Origin: Paenibacillus nasutitermitis
GTDB taxonomy: Bacteria > Bacillota > Bacilli > Paenibacillales > Paenibacillaceae
Length of the DNA stretch: 64,000 nucleotides
Assembly (NCBI RefSeq): GCF_014641075.1
Contig: NZ_BMHP01000004.1
Location: 434,001-498,000, forward strand
Direction of reading: 5' to 3'
The notes beneath the pieces were generated by a model. That model worked only from the letters and a program-made list of their open reading frames with translations, had not been told where the DNA came from and did no database searches. Within the stretch, counting starts at the first letter, position 1. Each line of letters begins with the position of its first letter. This document shows positions 42,410-52,190 of the stretch, piece by piece. Both the position numbers and the translations under genes were made by a program.

Positions 42410-45400
42410 ATGAAAAAGCGAACACATCAAGGTATCATTGTATTTTTGGTAATGATGATCGGGTTTGGCGCTATACCCGGAGGGATCTTCGGTTCCGGAA
42501 AAGCTTTTGCGGCCAATGAATTTTCAGGAAACGGCACATCCGGCAGTCCTTATCTGATCGGAACGGCCCAGGAGCTAAATTTGGTCAGAGGTCAATACTT
42601 AAACGCGAACCTTTATTTCAAGCTGAAACGAAATATCGATTTGAGTATTTATGCAGCTTCAGGCTGGGTTCCGATCGGCACCTGGGATCAACCCTTCAAT
42701 GGTCATATCGACGGAAATGGATATAAAATAACGGGGTTGAAGATAGCGGATAGCGCCCAAGATTATGCCGGATTATTCGGCTATATGGAAAGCGGCAGCT
42801 CGATAGAGAATATGAAGTTGGAAAATGTGAACATCCAAGGAGGACGATTTGTAGGCAGCCTCGCTGCATTGAACAACGGAGGAACGATCACCAATAGTTA
42901 TGCTTCGGGGACTGTAAGCGGTACATATGGCATAGGTGGTTTGATTGGCAGCAACATTGGAACAATCAGCGGCAGCCAAGCTGAAAGTCATGTGAGCGGA
43001 TCTGAGAGTATAGGCGGCTTGGCGGGCATCAATAGGGGAGTCATCGTCGGCAGTTTTGCAGCAGGAGATACAGTCGGGACTTTGAATACTGGAGGTTTGG
43101 TTGGTTGGAATAACTATGACGGATCGATCCAAAATAGCCACGCTGCTGGGAGCACGACCGGGTCGGAGAGCACAGGAGGACTGGTTGGCTGGAATTACAA
43201 TGGCGAAATCGTTAGCGGCAGCTATGCCACGGGGGATGTAATTGGCAGCAACGCAGGGAAAGATGTCGGCGGTTTGGCGGGTTACAACCAATACGGCACA
43301 ATTAGCAACAGCCATGCCTCAGGGAATGTGAGCGGAACTGTTGAAGTTGGAGGTTTGGTTGGCAACAACAGCATGGGACAGATCAGTAATAGCTACAGCC
43401 TGGGGAATGCAACCGGCAGTAGTACCGATATAGGCGGCTTGGTTGGCCACAACTATATCGGATCAATCCGTTACAGCTACTCCACAGGGAAGGTAAGTAC
43501 GGGTACGGTTTCCAAAGATTACGCAGGCGGCTTGGTTGGCTACAATCTTGGCGGAACGGTCAGCAACAGCTTTGCAACCGGGGAGGTAAGCGGATATAGC
43601 GCAGGCGGCTTGATAGGCAGCAATGACAGCGGAGAGACCATCAGCAGCTATGCCACAGGGAAAGTAAGCGGTACGGAGAATGTGGGTGGTTTGGTAGGCT
43701 GGAACGGTCTTGGACCAGACACCATAATCAGCAATAGCTATGCTTCGGGGGAAGTCGGAGGAGTAGAAAATGTAGGCGGCTTGGTGGGCTGGAACGTTAA
43801 TGGGCCGATCAGCAACAGCTATGCCTCAGGGAAAGTGACCGGAACCATAGAGGTAGGCGGCCTGATTGGTTTTAAAACGCTGGAAGCAGTCGTCAATAGC
43901 TTCTACGATAATATAACAACCGGACAGTCTGTTTCACAAGGAGGAACGGGCAAGCCAACTTCAGATATGCAGACAGCAGGCACTTATGCAGCAGATGCTG
44001 CTCATAGCTGGGACTTTTCGAATATATGGGATATGGATTCCAGACGAAATGGCGGCTATCCTTTTTTGCGGGAAATCCAGGTTTATTTGGACTATGACGG
44101 GAATGGAAACACGGGTGGGACGGTTCCGGACAGTGTGTCTTACATGCCGGGAACCCGCATCGGCATCAATACGGCGTCATCCCAGTTGACCCGAACAGGC
44201 TACATCCTCGACGGCTGGAACACGGAAGCGGATGGCAGCGGCAGTCTTTATAAATCCGGCGATGTCTATACCTTAACGTCTACGGCTGCTTTATTCGCCC
44301 ATTGGGTAATACCAAGCGCAATCGCATCGCTGACCTCTACAATCGGTACGGTAAGCACAGGCGGAACGGCTAGCGAGACGATTACCGATATTCCATTCGG
44401 AACAACTTTAGCCGCGTTAAAGGCGGCCATTGCGCCGGCGGCTGGTGCGACATTCGAAGTGTACGACGCGGACGGAACCACCATAGCGGCTGCATTGACG
44501 ACCGGCAAAAAAATCATCGTAACGACGTATGACGGTTTGACGAAGGCTGCGTATACCGTGTATGTCGACGCGGGATCCAGCGATGCCACCCTTACCTCTT
44601 CAATCGGAACGGTAAGCCAGGGCGGAACAGCCGACGAAACGATTTCGGCTATTCCGTATGGGACGACGATAGCTGCATTGGAAAGGGCTATTACGCCAGC
44701 GGCTGGCGCAGCGTTTGATATTTTCGATGCAGATGGCGTCACAGTGGCGACCGTTCTGGCTACGGGGAAGAAGGTTATCGTTACCTCTGAGAATGGAACT
44801 GTGGCGACTTATACCGTGAGCGTCATCACGAATACGGAAGCGACGTTGACCTCTGCGATCGGAACGGTAAGCGCAGGCGGAACGGCGAATGAAACGATTA
44901 CTGTTCCGTACGGAACAACTTTAGCGGCCTTGAAGGCAGCCATTACACCAGCCGGAGGCGCAGCCTTTGAAGTGTACAATGCTGACGGAACAACAGTGGC
45001 CACCGCACTTGCGACAGGCGGCAAGATTATCGTTACGGCAGAGAATGGAACCAACCGGGTTACCTATGCGATAACGGTATCGAAGAACACGGATGCCACG
45101 CTTACCTCCACGCTTGGGAACGTGAGTACAGGCGGAACGGCTAATGAATTCATCAGGGATATTCCCTTCGGAACAACATTAGCGGCGTTGAAGGCGGCGA
45201 TCACGACGGCGGCAGGTGCGACTTTCGAAATTTATAATAATAATGGAACTACTGTAGCGACTTCGCTGCAGTCAGGAAGGAAGGCAATCGTTACCGCGCA
45301 GGATGGCGTTACTAAGGTCACTTATTTTCTGGTCATTGAATTGAACTCGGATGCGAGAATGACCTCCACGGTTGGAACCGTCAGTACCGGGGGGACGCCC

Positions 45401-48400
45401 AACGAGACGATAACAGTGCCATATGGAACAACCTATGACACATTAAGCTACGCTATTAAGCCGGCAGTAGGCGCGCAGGCAGCATTCTATGAAGCAGATG
45501 GAACCACCGTAACAACAACATTAACAACAGGCACCAAAATCGTGATTACCTCGCAGAACGCCTTAAATCAGGTTACCTATACCGTAACCATCGCCGCGAA
45601 CAACGCGAAAGATATAACGGCATTCAGCTTTGCTGAGCAATCTGGAACGGCAACCATTAATAAGACAAATCGTACGGTTGCGATTAAAGTGGTTAACGGT
45701 ACGAATCCGACGGGGCTGGTGGCCACATTCGCGTTATCCGCAGGGGCCACGGCGAAGGTCTCTGGAACGAATCAAGTGAGCGGTACAACTGCTAACGATT
45801 TCACGAATCCGGTGATTTATGCGGTAACGGCAGCAGACGGCAGCACGCAGAACTGGACGGTCACCGTGACCGTGGTGGCCAGCAGCGCGAAAGCGATCAC
45901 GTCTTTCAGCTTTGCGGAGCAAACCGGTCCAGCCGTAATTAATGCGGCTGCACGTACAGTGGCAATTGAAGTTGCGGACGGCACAAACAGGAACGGCTTG
46001 GTTGCCGCGTTCGCGTTATCCGCAGGAGCCACGGCAAAGGTCTCGGGAACGAGTCAAGTAAGTGGTGCGACTGCAAACAATTTCACAAGCCCGGTCACTT
46101 ACGCGGTAATAGCAGCGGATGGCAGCTCGCAGAATTGGAAAGTCACCGTGACGGTGGCGGCGAGCAATGCGAAAGCAATCACGTCATTCAGCTTGGCGGA
46201 GCAAACCGGAGCGGCGACGATTGATCCAGCCGCGCATACGGTGGCGATTGAAGTGGCAAACGGCACGACGGTGAGCAGCTTGGTAGCCACGTTCGCGTTA
46301 TCCGCAGGAGCTACGGCGAAGGTGGGCACTGTCGGTCAAGTGAGCGGAGTGACCGCGAATGATTTCACCAGTCCGGTCATTTATGAAATAACGGCTGCGG
46401 ATGGCAGCACGCAGAACTGGACGGTCACCGTGACGGTAGCGGCGAGCAATGCGAAAGCGATCATGTCATTCAGCTTCGCCGAGCAAGCCGTTCCAGCTGT
46501 GATTGATCCAGCCGCGCATACGGTGGCGATTGAAGCGGCAAACGGCACGGCCGTGAACAGCTTGGTGGCTGCGTTCACGTTATCCGCAGGAGCCACGGCA
46601 AAGGTGGGCACCGTCGGTCAAGTGAGCGGAGTGACCGCGAATGATTTCACCAGTCCGGTCATTTATGAAGTAACGGCTGCGGATGGCAGCACGCAGAACT
46701 GGACGGTCACCGTGACGGTAGCGTCGAGCACTGCGAAAGCGATCACGTCATTCAGCTTTGTGGAGCAAAGCGGAGCGGCGACGATTGATCCAGCCGCGCA
46801 TACGGTGGCGATTGAAGTAGCAAACGGCACGGCCGTAAATAGCTTGGTGGCTGCGTTCACGTTATCCTCAGGAGCTACGGCGAAGGTGGGCACTGTCGGT
46901 CAAGTAAGCGGAGTGACCACGAATGATTTCACCAGTCCGTTCATTTATGAAGTAACGGCTGCGGATGGCAGCACGCAGAACTGGACGGTCACCGTGACGG
47001 TAGCGGCGAGCAATGCGAAAGCAATTACGTCATTCAGCTTGGCGGAGCAAGCCGGACCTGCTGTGATTGATCCAGCCGCTCATACGGTGGCGATTGAAGT
47101 GGCAAACGGCACGGCGGTGAACAGCTTGGTGGCTGCGTTCACGTTATCCGCAGGAGCCACGGCAAAGGTGGGCCATGTGGGGCAAGTCAGCGGAGTGACC
47201 ACGAATGATTTCACCAGCCCAGTCATTTATGAGGTAACGGCTGCGGATGGCAGTACGCAGAACTGGACGGTCACCGTCACTGTATCGGTGAGCAATGCGA
47301 AAGCGATCACGTCATTCAGCTTTGTGGAGCAAAGCGGAGTGGCGACGATTGATCCAGCCTCGCATTCGGTGGCGATTGAAGTGGCAAACGGCACGACGGT
47401 GAGCAGCTTGGTAGCCACGTTTGCGTTATCCGCAGGAGCCACGGCAAAGGTGGGCCATGTGGGGCAAGTAAGTGGAGTGACCGCGAATGATTTCACCAGC
47501 CCAGTCATTTATGAGGTAACGGCTGCGGATGGCAGCACGCAGAACTGGACGGTCACCGTGACGGTAGCGGCGAGTAATGCAAAAGCAATTACGTCATTCA
47601 GCTTCGCCGAGCAAGCCGGACCTCCTGTGATTGATCCCGCCGCGCATACGGTGGCGATTGAAGTAGCAAACGGCACGGCGGTGAACAGCATGGTGGCCAC
47701 GTTTGCTCTCTCCGCAGGAGCCACGGCGAAGGTAGGCACCGTCGGTCAAGTAAGCGGAGTGACCACGAATGATTTCACAAGCCCAGTCATTTATGAGGTA
47801 ACAGCGGTGGATGGCAGCACACAGAACTGGACGGTCACCGTCACTGTTAAACCGGCCTTGAGCAGCGCAGCGACACTGACCTCGACGATCGGAACCGCAA
47901 GCACAGGCGGAACAGCGAGTGAAACGCTTACGAATATTCCTTATGGCATAACATTGGCTGCATTGAAGGCGGCAATAACGCCAGCGGCGAATGCCAGCTT
48001 CGAAGTCTACGATGCAGACGGAATAACGGTAGCATCGACATTGGAGACGGGTGCGAAGGTTATCGTAACCGCACAGGACGGAACGACCAAGGTCACGTAC
48101 ACTGTGACGGTGAACGGATTACCGTCTGGCGGTGGCGGTTGGGTAATGCCTACATCCCCGAACAGTACGAAAATAAGCTCGACGGATGGGAAGCTGACGC
48201 TTCCAGCCGGTAAAGAGGGCGAGGTTAGCTTGGACAATGAGGTCGTCGTTTCCATTCCGGCCAATGCGTCAGACAAAGAAATCATAATCACCATCGACAA
48301 GATGACGGATTCGAAGAATCTCCTCACGAATAATGAGGTTCTGGTTACTGCCGTTTATGAAATTTTGAAGAATTTTCCGGAGAACTTCCTGAACCCGGTC

Positions 48401-49156
48401 ACGCTTACCTTCACGTTTGATCCCGCAAGCTTGAAGAGCAATCAAACGGTTGCGGTCTTCTATTATGATGAAATAAAGAAAAGCTGGGTAGAAGTGACGG
48501 GAGGCAGGATAAACGGAAATAAGATTTCCGTAACGGTCAGTCACTTTACGAAGTATACGGTATTTGCAGTAAGCAAATCGGTGGATGTGCCAGGCCAGGA
48601 ACCTCCGGCAAATCCCAAAAATATCAGCGACATTGTTGGACATTGGGCCGAAAGTGCAATCAAGCAAGCGGTGGATCTCGGAATCGTTACCGGCTATCCG
48701 GATGGGTCGTTCAAACCGAATCACACTGTGACGCGCGCGGAGTTTACGGTGATGCTGATGAACACGTTAAAATTGCAAGAAACAGAACCAGCGCTGACAT
48801 TCACCGATACGGCTAAAATCGGAGCATGGGCAAGGAGCGCGGTGGCGCAAGCGGTGCAAGCCGGCTATGTTAAAGGCTATCAGGACGGGACTTTCCGGCC
48901 GGATGCGGCGATCACCCGGGCAGAGATGGCCATGATGGTAACCAAAGCATCCGGATTAACGACGCAGGAGAATACATCAACCGGATTCGCGGATGACAAG
49001 GATATTCCAGCGTGGGCGAAAGGCGCAGTTGCAGCTATGAAGCAGCTTGGCCTGATAACAGGTAAAGGCGGGAATGCGTTCGCGCCGGCAGCGAATACGA
49101 CAAGAGCGGAAGCCGTAGCCGTCCTGTTGAATATGTTGGCATACAAGGATAAGTAA
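42410..49156 (+). CDS. Giant SLH-anchored GLUG/tandem-repeat surface protein
   Basis: A 2248-residue secreted protein: signal peptide (1-34, ending GKAFA); about 17 GLUG-type beta-helix repeats (roughly 75-520, e.g. VGGLVGWN followed by ISNSYASG); an InlB/Flg_new-like module (about 557-632, ending LFAHWV); five copies of a roughly 84-residue repeat (637-1063); eight copies of a 94-residue repeat (1065-1813); a sixth copy of the first repeat (about 1820-1903); a ZU5-like segment; and three SLH domains (about 2075-2245, with DIVGHWAESAIKQAVDLGIV). No catalytic motif is apparent. It is probably a long stalk presenting the N-terminal beta-helix away from the wall, for adhesion or polysaccharide binding. 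GGGAGGAGC precedes the ATG. Confidence 0.93.
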   Translation: MKKRTHQGIIVFLVMMIGFGAIPGGIFGSGKAFAANEFSGNGTSGSPYLIGTAQELNLVRGQYLNANLYFKLKRNIDLSIYAASGWVPIGTWDQPFNGHIDGNGYKITGLKIADSAQDYAGLFGYMESGSSIENMKLENVNIQGGRFVGSLAALNNGGTITNSYASGTVSGTYGIGGLIGSNIGTISGSQAESHVSGSESIGGLAGINRGVIVGSFAAGDTVGTLNTGGLVGWNNYDGSIQNSHAAGSTTGSESTGGLVGWNYNGEIVSGSYATGDVIGSNAGKDVGGLAGYNQYGTISNSHASGNVSGTVEVGGLVGNNSMGQISNSYSLGNATGSSTDIGGLVGHNYIGSIRYSYSTGKVSTGTVSKDYAGGLVGYNLGGTVSNSFATGEVSGYSAGGLIGSNDSGETISSYATGKVSGTENVGGLVGWNGLGPDTIISNSYASGEVGGVENVGGLVGWNVNGPISNSYASGKVTGTIEVGGLIGFKTLEAVVNSFYDNITTGQSVSQGGTGKPTSDMQTAGTYAADAAHSWDFSNIWDMDSRRNGGYPFLREIQVYLDYDGNGNTGGTVPDSVSYMPGTRIGINTASSQLTRTGYILDGWNTEADGSGSLYKSGDVYTLTSTAALFAHWVIPSAIASLTSTIGTVSTGGTASETITDIPFGTTLAALKAAIAPAAGATFEVYDADGTTIAAALTTGKKIIVTTYDGLTKAAYTVYVDAGSSDATLTSSIGTVSQGGTADETISAIPYGTTIAALERAITPAAGAAFDIFDADGVTVATVLATGKKVIVTSENGTVATYTVSVITNTEATLTSAIGTVSAGGTANETITVPYGTTLAALKAAITPAGGAAFEVYNADGTTVATALATGGKIIVTAENGTNRVTYAITVSKNTDATLTSTLGNVSTGGTANEFIRDIPFGTTLAALKAAITTAAGATFEIYNNNGTTVATSLQSGRKAIVTAQDGVTKVTYFLVIELNSDARMTSTVGTVSTGGTPNETITVPYGTTYDTLSYAIKPAVGAQAAFYEADGTTVTTTLTTGTKIVITSQNALNQVTYTVTIAANNAKDITAFSFAEQSGTATINKTNRTVAIKVVNGTNPTGLVATFALSAGATAKVSGTNQVSGTTANDFTNPVIYAVTAADGSTQNWTVTVTVVASSAKAITSFSFAEQTGPAVINAAARTVAIEVADGTNRNGLVAAFALSAGATAKVSGTSQVSGATANNFTSPVTYAVIAADGSSQNWKVTVTVAASNAKAITSFSLAEQTGAATIDPAAHTVAIEVANGTTVSSLVATFALSAGATAKVGTVGQVSGVTANDFTSPVIYEITAADGSTQNWTVTVTVAASNAKAIMSFSFAEQAVPAVIDPAAHTVAIEAANGTAVNSLVAAFTLSAGATAKVGTVGQVSGVTANDFTSPVIYEVTAADGSTQNWTVTVTVASSTAKAITSFSFVEQSGAATIDPAAHTVAIEVANGTAVNSLVAAFTLSSGATAKVGTVGQVSGVTTNDFTSPFIYEVTAADGSTQNWTVTVTVAASNAKAITSFSLAEQAGPAVIDPAAHTVAIEVANGTAVNSLVAAFTLSAGATAKVGHVGQVSGVTTNDFTSPVIYEVTAADGSTQNWTVTVTVSVSNAKAITSFSFVEQSGVATIDPASHSVAIEVANGTTVSSLVATFALSAGATAKVGHVGQVSGVTANDFTSPVIYEVTAADGSTQNWTVTVTVAASNAKAITSFSFAEQAGPPVIDPAAHTVAIEVANGTAVNSMVATFALSAGATAKVGTVGQVSGVTTNDFTSPVIYEVTAVDGSTQNWTVTVTVKPALSSAATLTSTIGTASTGGTASETLTNIPYGITLAALKAAITPAANASFEVYDADGITVASTLETGAKVIVTAQDGTTKVTYTVTVNGLPSGGGGWVMPTSPNSTKISSTDGKLTLPAGKEGEVSLDNEVVVSIPANASDKEIIITIDKMTDSKNLLTNNEVLVTAVYEILKNFPENFLNPVTLTFTFDPASLKSNQTVAVFYYDEIKKSWVEVTGGRINGNKISVTVSHFTKYTVFAVSKSVDVPGQEPPANPKNISDIVGHWAESAIKQAVDLGIVTGYPDGSFKPNHTVTRAEFTVMLMNTLKLQETEPALTFTDTAKIGAWARSAVAQAVQAGYVKGYQDGTFRPDAAITRAEMAMMVTKASGLTTQENTSTGFADDKDIPAWAKGAVAAMKQLGLITGKGGNAFAPAANTTRAEAVAVLLNMLAYKDK
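44321..45600 (+). repeat. Five tandem copies of an 84-residue surface repeat
   Basis: About 255-bp units each begin around ATLTSTIGTVSTGGTA and contain PYGTTLAALKAAI and A-F-E-V-Y-D-A-D-G-T. Copies are diverged at the DNA level. A sixth copy stands alone at about 47868-48117, after the 282-bp repeats, so the second repeat family appears to have been inserted into or expanded within this array. Confidence 0.9.
45602..47850 (+). repeat. Eight tandem 282-bp (94-residue) repeats
   Basis: Each unit starts near NAKAITSFSFAEQ and ends with DGSTQNWTVTVTV. Period is exactly 282 bp for the inner units. Units 3-8 are nearly identical, while the first two are more diverged, which points to recent expansion by unequal recombination and makes length variation among strains likely. 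Confidence 0.95.
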
Positions 49157-49223
49157 AAATAGTGGAAGCATAAACAGAAGGAGCCGGTTTGGCAGAGGCC
49201 GCTGAAAAAGTCTGAGACTAAAG

Positions 49224-49268
49224 AAAGGTACAGTTCCTCAAAAATATTGAGGAGGCTGTACCTTTTTT
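49224..49268 (+). terminator. Terminator after the giant repeat protein
   Basis: AAAGGTACAG / CTGTACCTTT with an inner CTCAA / TTGAG pairing, followed by TTTT, 68 bases after the stop codon. From 49269 to 49522 nothing further was recognised. Confidence 0.85.
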
Positions 49269-49522
49269 CGGTCGAACGTGCGGGGATTCCAATAATATCA
49301 GACCAACAAACCCTGATCCTTAGTCCATCTAGAGTTCTACTTTCAGAAGGAAATCGAGATTAATTGAAGCGATTCTCATCGGGATTTACCCGCCGCCCGT
49401 GAGCATTCCAGTATATTGCTCGTCCGGAATCCAACCTGCAAGAAGGGTGGCAGTTATCGTTTCTCGTGCTATTCTAGTAGCATATGGAAAAAATATGTAT
49501 TTTGTTGGGAGGTTAAACAAAC

Positions 49523-51085
49523 ATGGCTTATGGAAATCCGATCTTCGGCACGGTAAAGGAATCCAACCCGGTAGTTGATACCATCCATGGCAAGGTACAG
49601 GGTGAAAACCGCAATGGTATAGCTATTTTCAGAGGTATTCCCTATGGTGGAAATTGCGACGGCAAGAGCCGTTTCCTTCCTTCCGTACCTGCTGCAGATT
49701 GGACTGGAGTTCTGGACTGTACAAAGAACGGCTACTACGCTATGCAGTTCGGAACCAGTATCTCAGGTGCGGAGGGTCTGGGCCCATACTTCAGCGGCGG
49801 CAAGCCGGAGCTTTTCGGTGTTGCAGATGAGAAGCAGCACGAAAATTGCCTTGTGCTGAATGTCGTTACCCCCGGTATTGACCATAAGAAGCGCCCCGTG
49901 CTGGTTTACCTTCATGGCGGCGGTTTTTCTTCCGGCTCCGGCACACTTGTGCTGGGCTCCGACCCTCTCGCCCGTGAAGAGGATCTCGTCATTGTCGGCG
50001 TCAACCACCGTCTCAACGTATTTGGATACTTGTATCTCGGGGCCTTTGACAAGAAGTACGCTGACTCCGGAATGGCCGGCATGCTCGATCTGGTGCTTGC
50101 TCTTGAGTGGGTTCGTGACAACATTGGCGCTTTCGGTGGCGACCCTGAGAAAGTAACCATTATGGGCGAGTCGGGAGGGGGCATGAAGGTAAGCGTCCTG
50201 CTTGCGATGGAAAAGGCAAAAGGCTTATTCCGTGCGGCTATCGTAGAGAGCGGTTCATTTGTTGTGGGCAGAGCCAGCGCCGAGCAGGGGGCCGAAATCG
50301 CGAAGAAGCTTCTGGATAAGCTGGGTATTTCTCCTGATGAGCTTGACAAGTTGACCGACCTCTCTGCAAAGGACATTCTGGAGGCTGCCCATGGTGACGC
50401 AGAAATGGATTTCGGTCCGGTCGCGGACGGCATTAATCTGAACTATAACCCGACAGATGAATTCTTTGCTTCTGAAGTCTCTGCTTTCATTCCGTTATTG
50501 GTTGGCTCGTCCGAGGACGAGATGGCGGTGTTCACGCCGTCCTCTACCTTTGACATTACGTGGGCTTCTCTTAGGGATGCGCTCGCCGGAGCCAATGAAG
50601 GATTATTGGAGGATTTAAGCGCAGAAGAAAAAATAGACCGAATGATTAACGTGTTCAAGGAAACGGACCGGAAAAACAACTCGGCTGACCATCTTTATCT
50701 CAAGATCGTCTCTCTCTCCAGCTTCCTCGGAGGCGGCGCTTTCTATCAAGCCCAGGCCAAGGCGAAGCAGGGGACAGCTTCGGTATACCACTACCTCGTA
50801 TCTTTTGATGCGCCTCTCCCGGCAAAAGAGGACAGGAAGTTCGCTTGGCACACTGCTGATCTGCCGCTCCAGATGCGTATTATTCTCCATCCGGAGTGCG
50901 AGGAAATTTCGAAGGTGATGGCTCGTGCATGGGCGGCATTCGTTCGGACAGGCAGCCCATCCACCGAGGAGCTTGTATGGCCCGAATTCACCCTTGAAGA
51001 GAAAAAAGTGATGGTATTCGATGACGTCTGCAGAGTGGAGGCTGATCCCCTCAAGGAAATGCGCGAGGTTATTGAGGGGCTGTAA
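49523..51085 (+). CDS. Type B carboxylesterase
   Basis: A 520-residue alpha/beta hydrolase of the carboxylesterase/para-nitrobenzyl esterase family. The oxyanion-hole motif is VYLHGGGFSSGSG, the nucleophile serine sits in TIMGESGGGMK, the early family signature is AIFRGIPYGG, and the late histidine is in KFAWHTADLP. No signal peptide is seen, so it is cytoplasmic, hydrolysing carboxylic esters such as acetylated or feruloylated sugar derivatives or xenobiotics. GGGAGG lies about 10 bases before the ATG. It stands alone, convergent with the AraC gene. Confidence 0.94.
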   Translation: MAYGNPIFGTVKESNPVVDTIHGKVQGENRNGIAIFRGIPYGGNCDGKSRFLPSVPAADWTGVLDCTKNGYYAMQFGTSISGAEGLGPYFSGGKPELFGVADEKQHENCLVLNVVTPGIDHKKRPVLVYLHGGGFSSGSGTLVLGSDPLAREEDLVIVGVNHRLNVFGYLYLGAFDKKYADSGMAGMLDLVLALEWVRDNIGAFGGDPEKVTIMGESGGGMKVSVLLAMEKAKGLFRAAIVESGSFVVGRASAEQGAEIAKKLLDKLGISPDELDKLTDLSAKDILEAAHGDAEMDFGPVADGINLNYNPTDEFFASEVSAFIPLLVGSSEDEMAVFTPSSTFDITWASLRDALAGANEGLLEDLSAEEKIDRMINVFKETDRKNNSADHLYLKIVSLSSFLGGGAFYQAQAKAKQGTASVYHYLVSFDAPLPAKEDRKFAWHTADLPLQMRIILHPECEEISKVMARAWAAFVRTGSPSTEELVWPEFTLEEKKVMVFDDVCRVEADPLKEMREVIEGL

Positions 51086-51102
51086 ATGAAGGTGTTTCTG
51101 CT

Positions 51103-51113
51103 CCCCCCCCCCC
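51103..51113. repeat. Run of eleven C residues
   Basis: A C11 tract (G11 on the other strand) sits between the esterase and the convergent AraC gene and touches the AraC stop codon (51113-51115). It could vary by slippage or be miscounted in sequencing; it should not change either protein. Confidence 0.85.
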
Positions 51114-52045
51114 TAAAAAAGTGTCCCCCGCTTGAGAGCTTGCCTCCGATATTGCCCGGGAGTCACGCCAGTCTTGCGCTTGAACAGCTCATAATAGTGA
51201 TCCGCATCCTCAAAGCCGATCCGGCTCATAATTTCTTTGACAGTGGACGAGGATTGTTCCAGCAATTTCATGCTTTCTTGCAGCCGATATTCCTGCATAT
51301 AAGAAACGAAGCTCATCTCGAAATGCTGCTGAAACAATCGTGAAAGCTGCCGCTCGCTCCGGTTGATCCTTTGTGCGACTTCCTTTAAGGAAACCGCGCC
51401 CAACGGCATCGCCTGCAGCGCCTCCAGGATCAGGGCTTTCATGGGATGCATATCCGGTTCAGGCGGCCATTCGGCCTGCTGGAGCCTGCCTCCATTGGTC
51501 GCCAGGCACAACAATGAAAGAAGATCGAGAACGCTCGATGTCAGCCGGGTCTGGAAGAGTGGAGGCTGCTGCTCGACAAGCGCCTTCATTCGTTCGGTTT
51601 GTGCGCGGATCCCTGCCTGTTTATCCGTGATTTGAAGCCAGAAGGGTTGTGGTCCCGATTCGATGGAGACCGGCCTGCCCAGTAGCCAATCAGTCAAATT
51701 CTTGACTTCCGGATCCATTAAGATACCGTTCAAATCCTCCAGCCATTCCGTCCGGAAGATGACGTTTCTGACCCTGAGCGAGTTTACAGAAGTGGCATTG
51801 ACGGTTGGGCGAAAAACATGCGTCGTTCCGATAGGGATGAGATAGACATCCCCTTCCTTCGCTTTGATGTCTATGCCATTGATATACTGCGTCCCGCTCC
51901 CGCTTAGCACATAGATCATTTCCGGAAAATCATGCGTATGCTCCAGAAGCCACTGATGCTCGTATACATCCTGGATGGTCAGAAAATGACCGGGTTCCAA
52001 AACTTCTTTTGTCAGATAATGTTTTCTTGTTCGACCAGCGGACAT
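51113..52045 (-). CDS. AraC-family regulator with cupin-like sensor domain
   Basis: A cytoplasmic regulator of about 310 residues. The N-terminal half is a cupin-type ligand domain (HTHDFPEMIYVLSGSGTQYI, KEGDVYLIPIGTTHVFRP); the C-terminal half has the two AraC helix-turn-helix motifs (VSLKEVAQRINRSERQLSRL and STVKEIMSRIGFEDADHYYE). The frame is open for 58 more codons upstream, but GGGGATG 5 bases before the ATG at 52045 indicates that start. It is divergent from the GH99-like gene and probably controls it, perhaps through the palindrome at 52120. Confidence 0.92.
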   Translation of the reverse strand: MSAGRTRKHYLTKEVLEPGHFLTIQDVYEHQWLLEHTHDFPEMIYVLSGSGTQYINGIDIKAKEGDVYLIPIGTTHVFRPTVNATSVNSLRVRNVIFRTEWLEDLNGILMDPEVKNLTDWLLGRPVSIESGPQPFWLQITDKQAGIRAQTERMKALVEQQPPLFQTRLTSSVLDLLSLLCLATNGGRLQQAEWPPEPDMHPMKALILEALQAMPLGAVSLKEVAQRINRSERQLSRLFQQHFEMSFVSYMQEYRLQESMKLLEQSSSTVKEIMSRIGFEDADHYYELFKRKTGVTPGQYRRQALKRGTLF

Positions 52046-52119
52046 CTTTTCATCCCCTATCAAGCATGTCTTATAAACCCGGTAAATGTCTTGTATCCCT
52101 GTAAAGCCATGGCATAGGT

Positions 52120-52136
52120 CCATTATACAATAATGG
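52120..52136. promoter_or_regulatory. 17-bp palindrome in divergent AraC/GH99-like promoter region
   Basis: CCATTAT-ACA-ATAATGG is a perfect palindrome with a 3-bp centre, 55 bases upstream of the GH99-like ATG and 75 bases upstream of the AraC ATG. It overlaps a TATACA -10-like sequence. A regulator binding site is plausible. Confidence 0.5.
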
Positions 52137-52190
52137 GGAGTCGAAGTTGATAGACGCATGGAATTCTTGAATCTATTGGAGGGGACACGC

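Noticed and set aside
45602-47850. Regular 282-bp repeats considered as a CRISPR array or satellite
   Set aside because: Units are translated in one frame without spacers and encode a 94-residue protein repeat.
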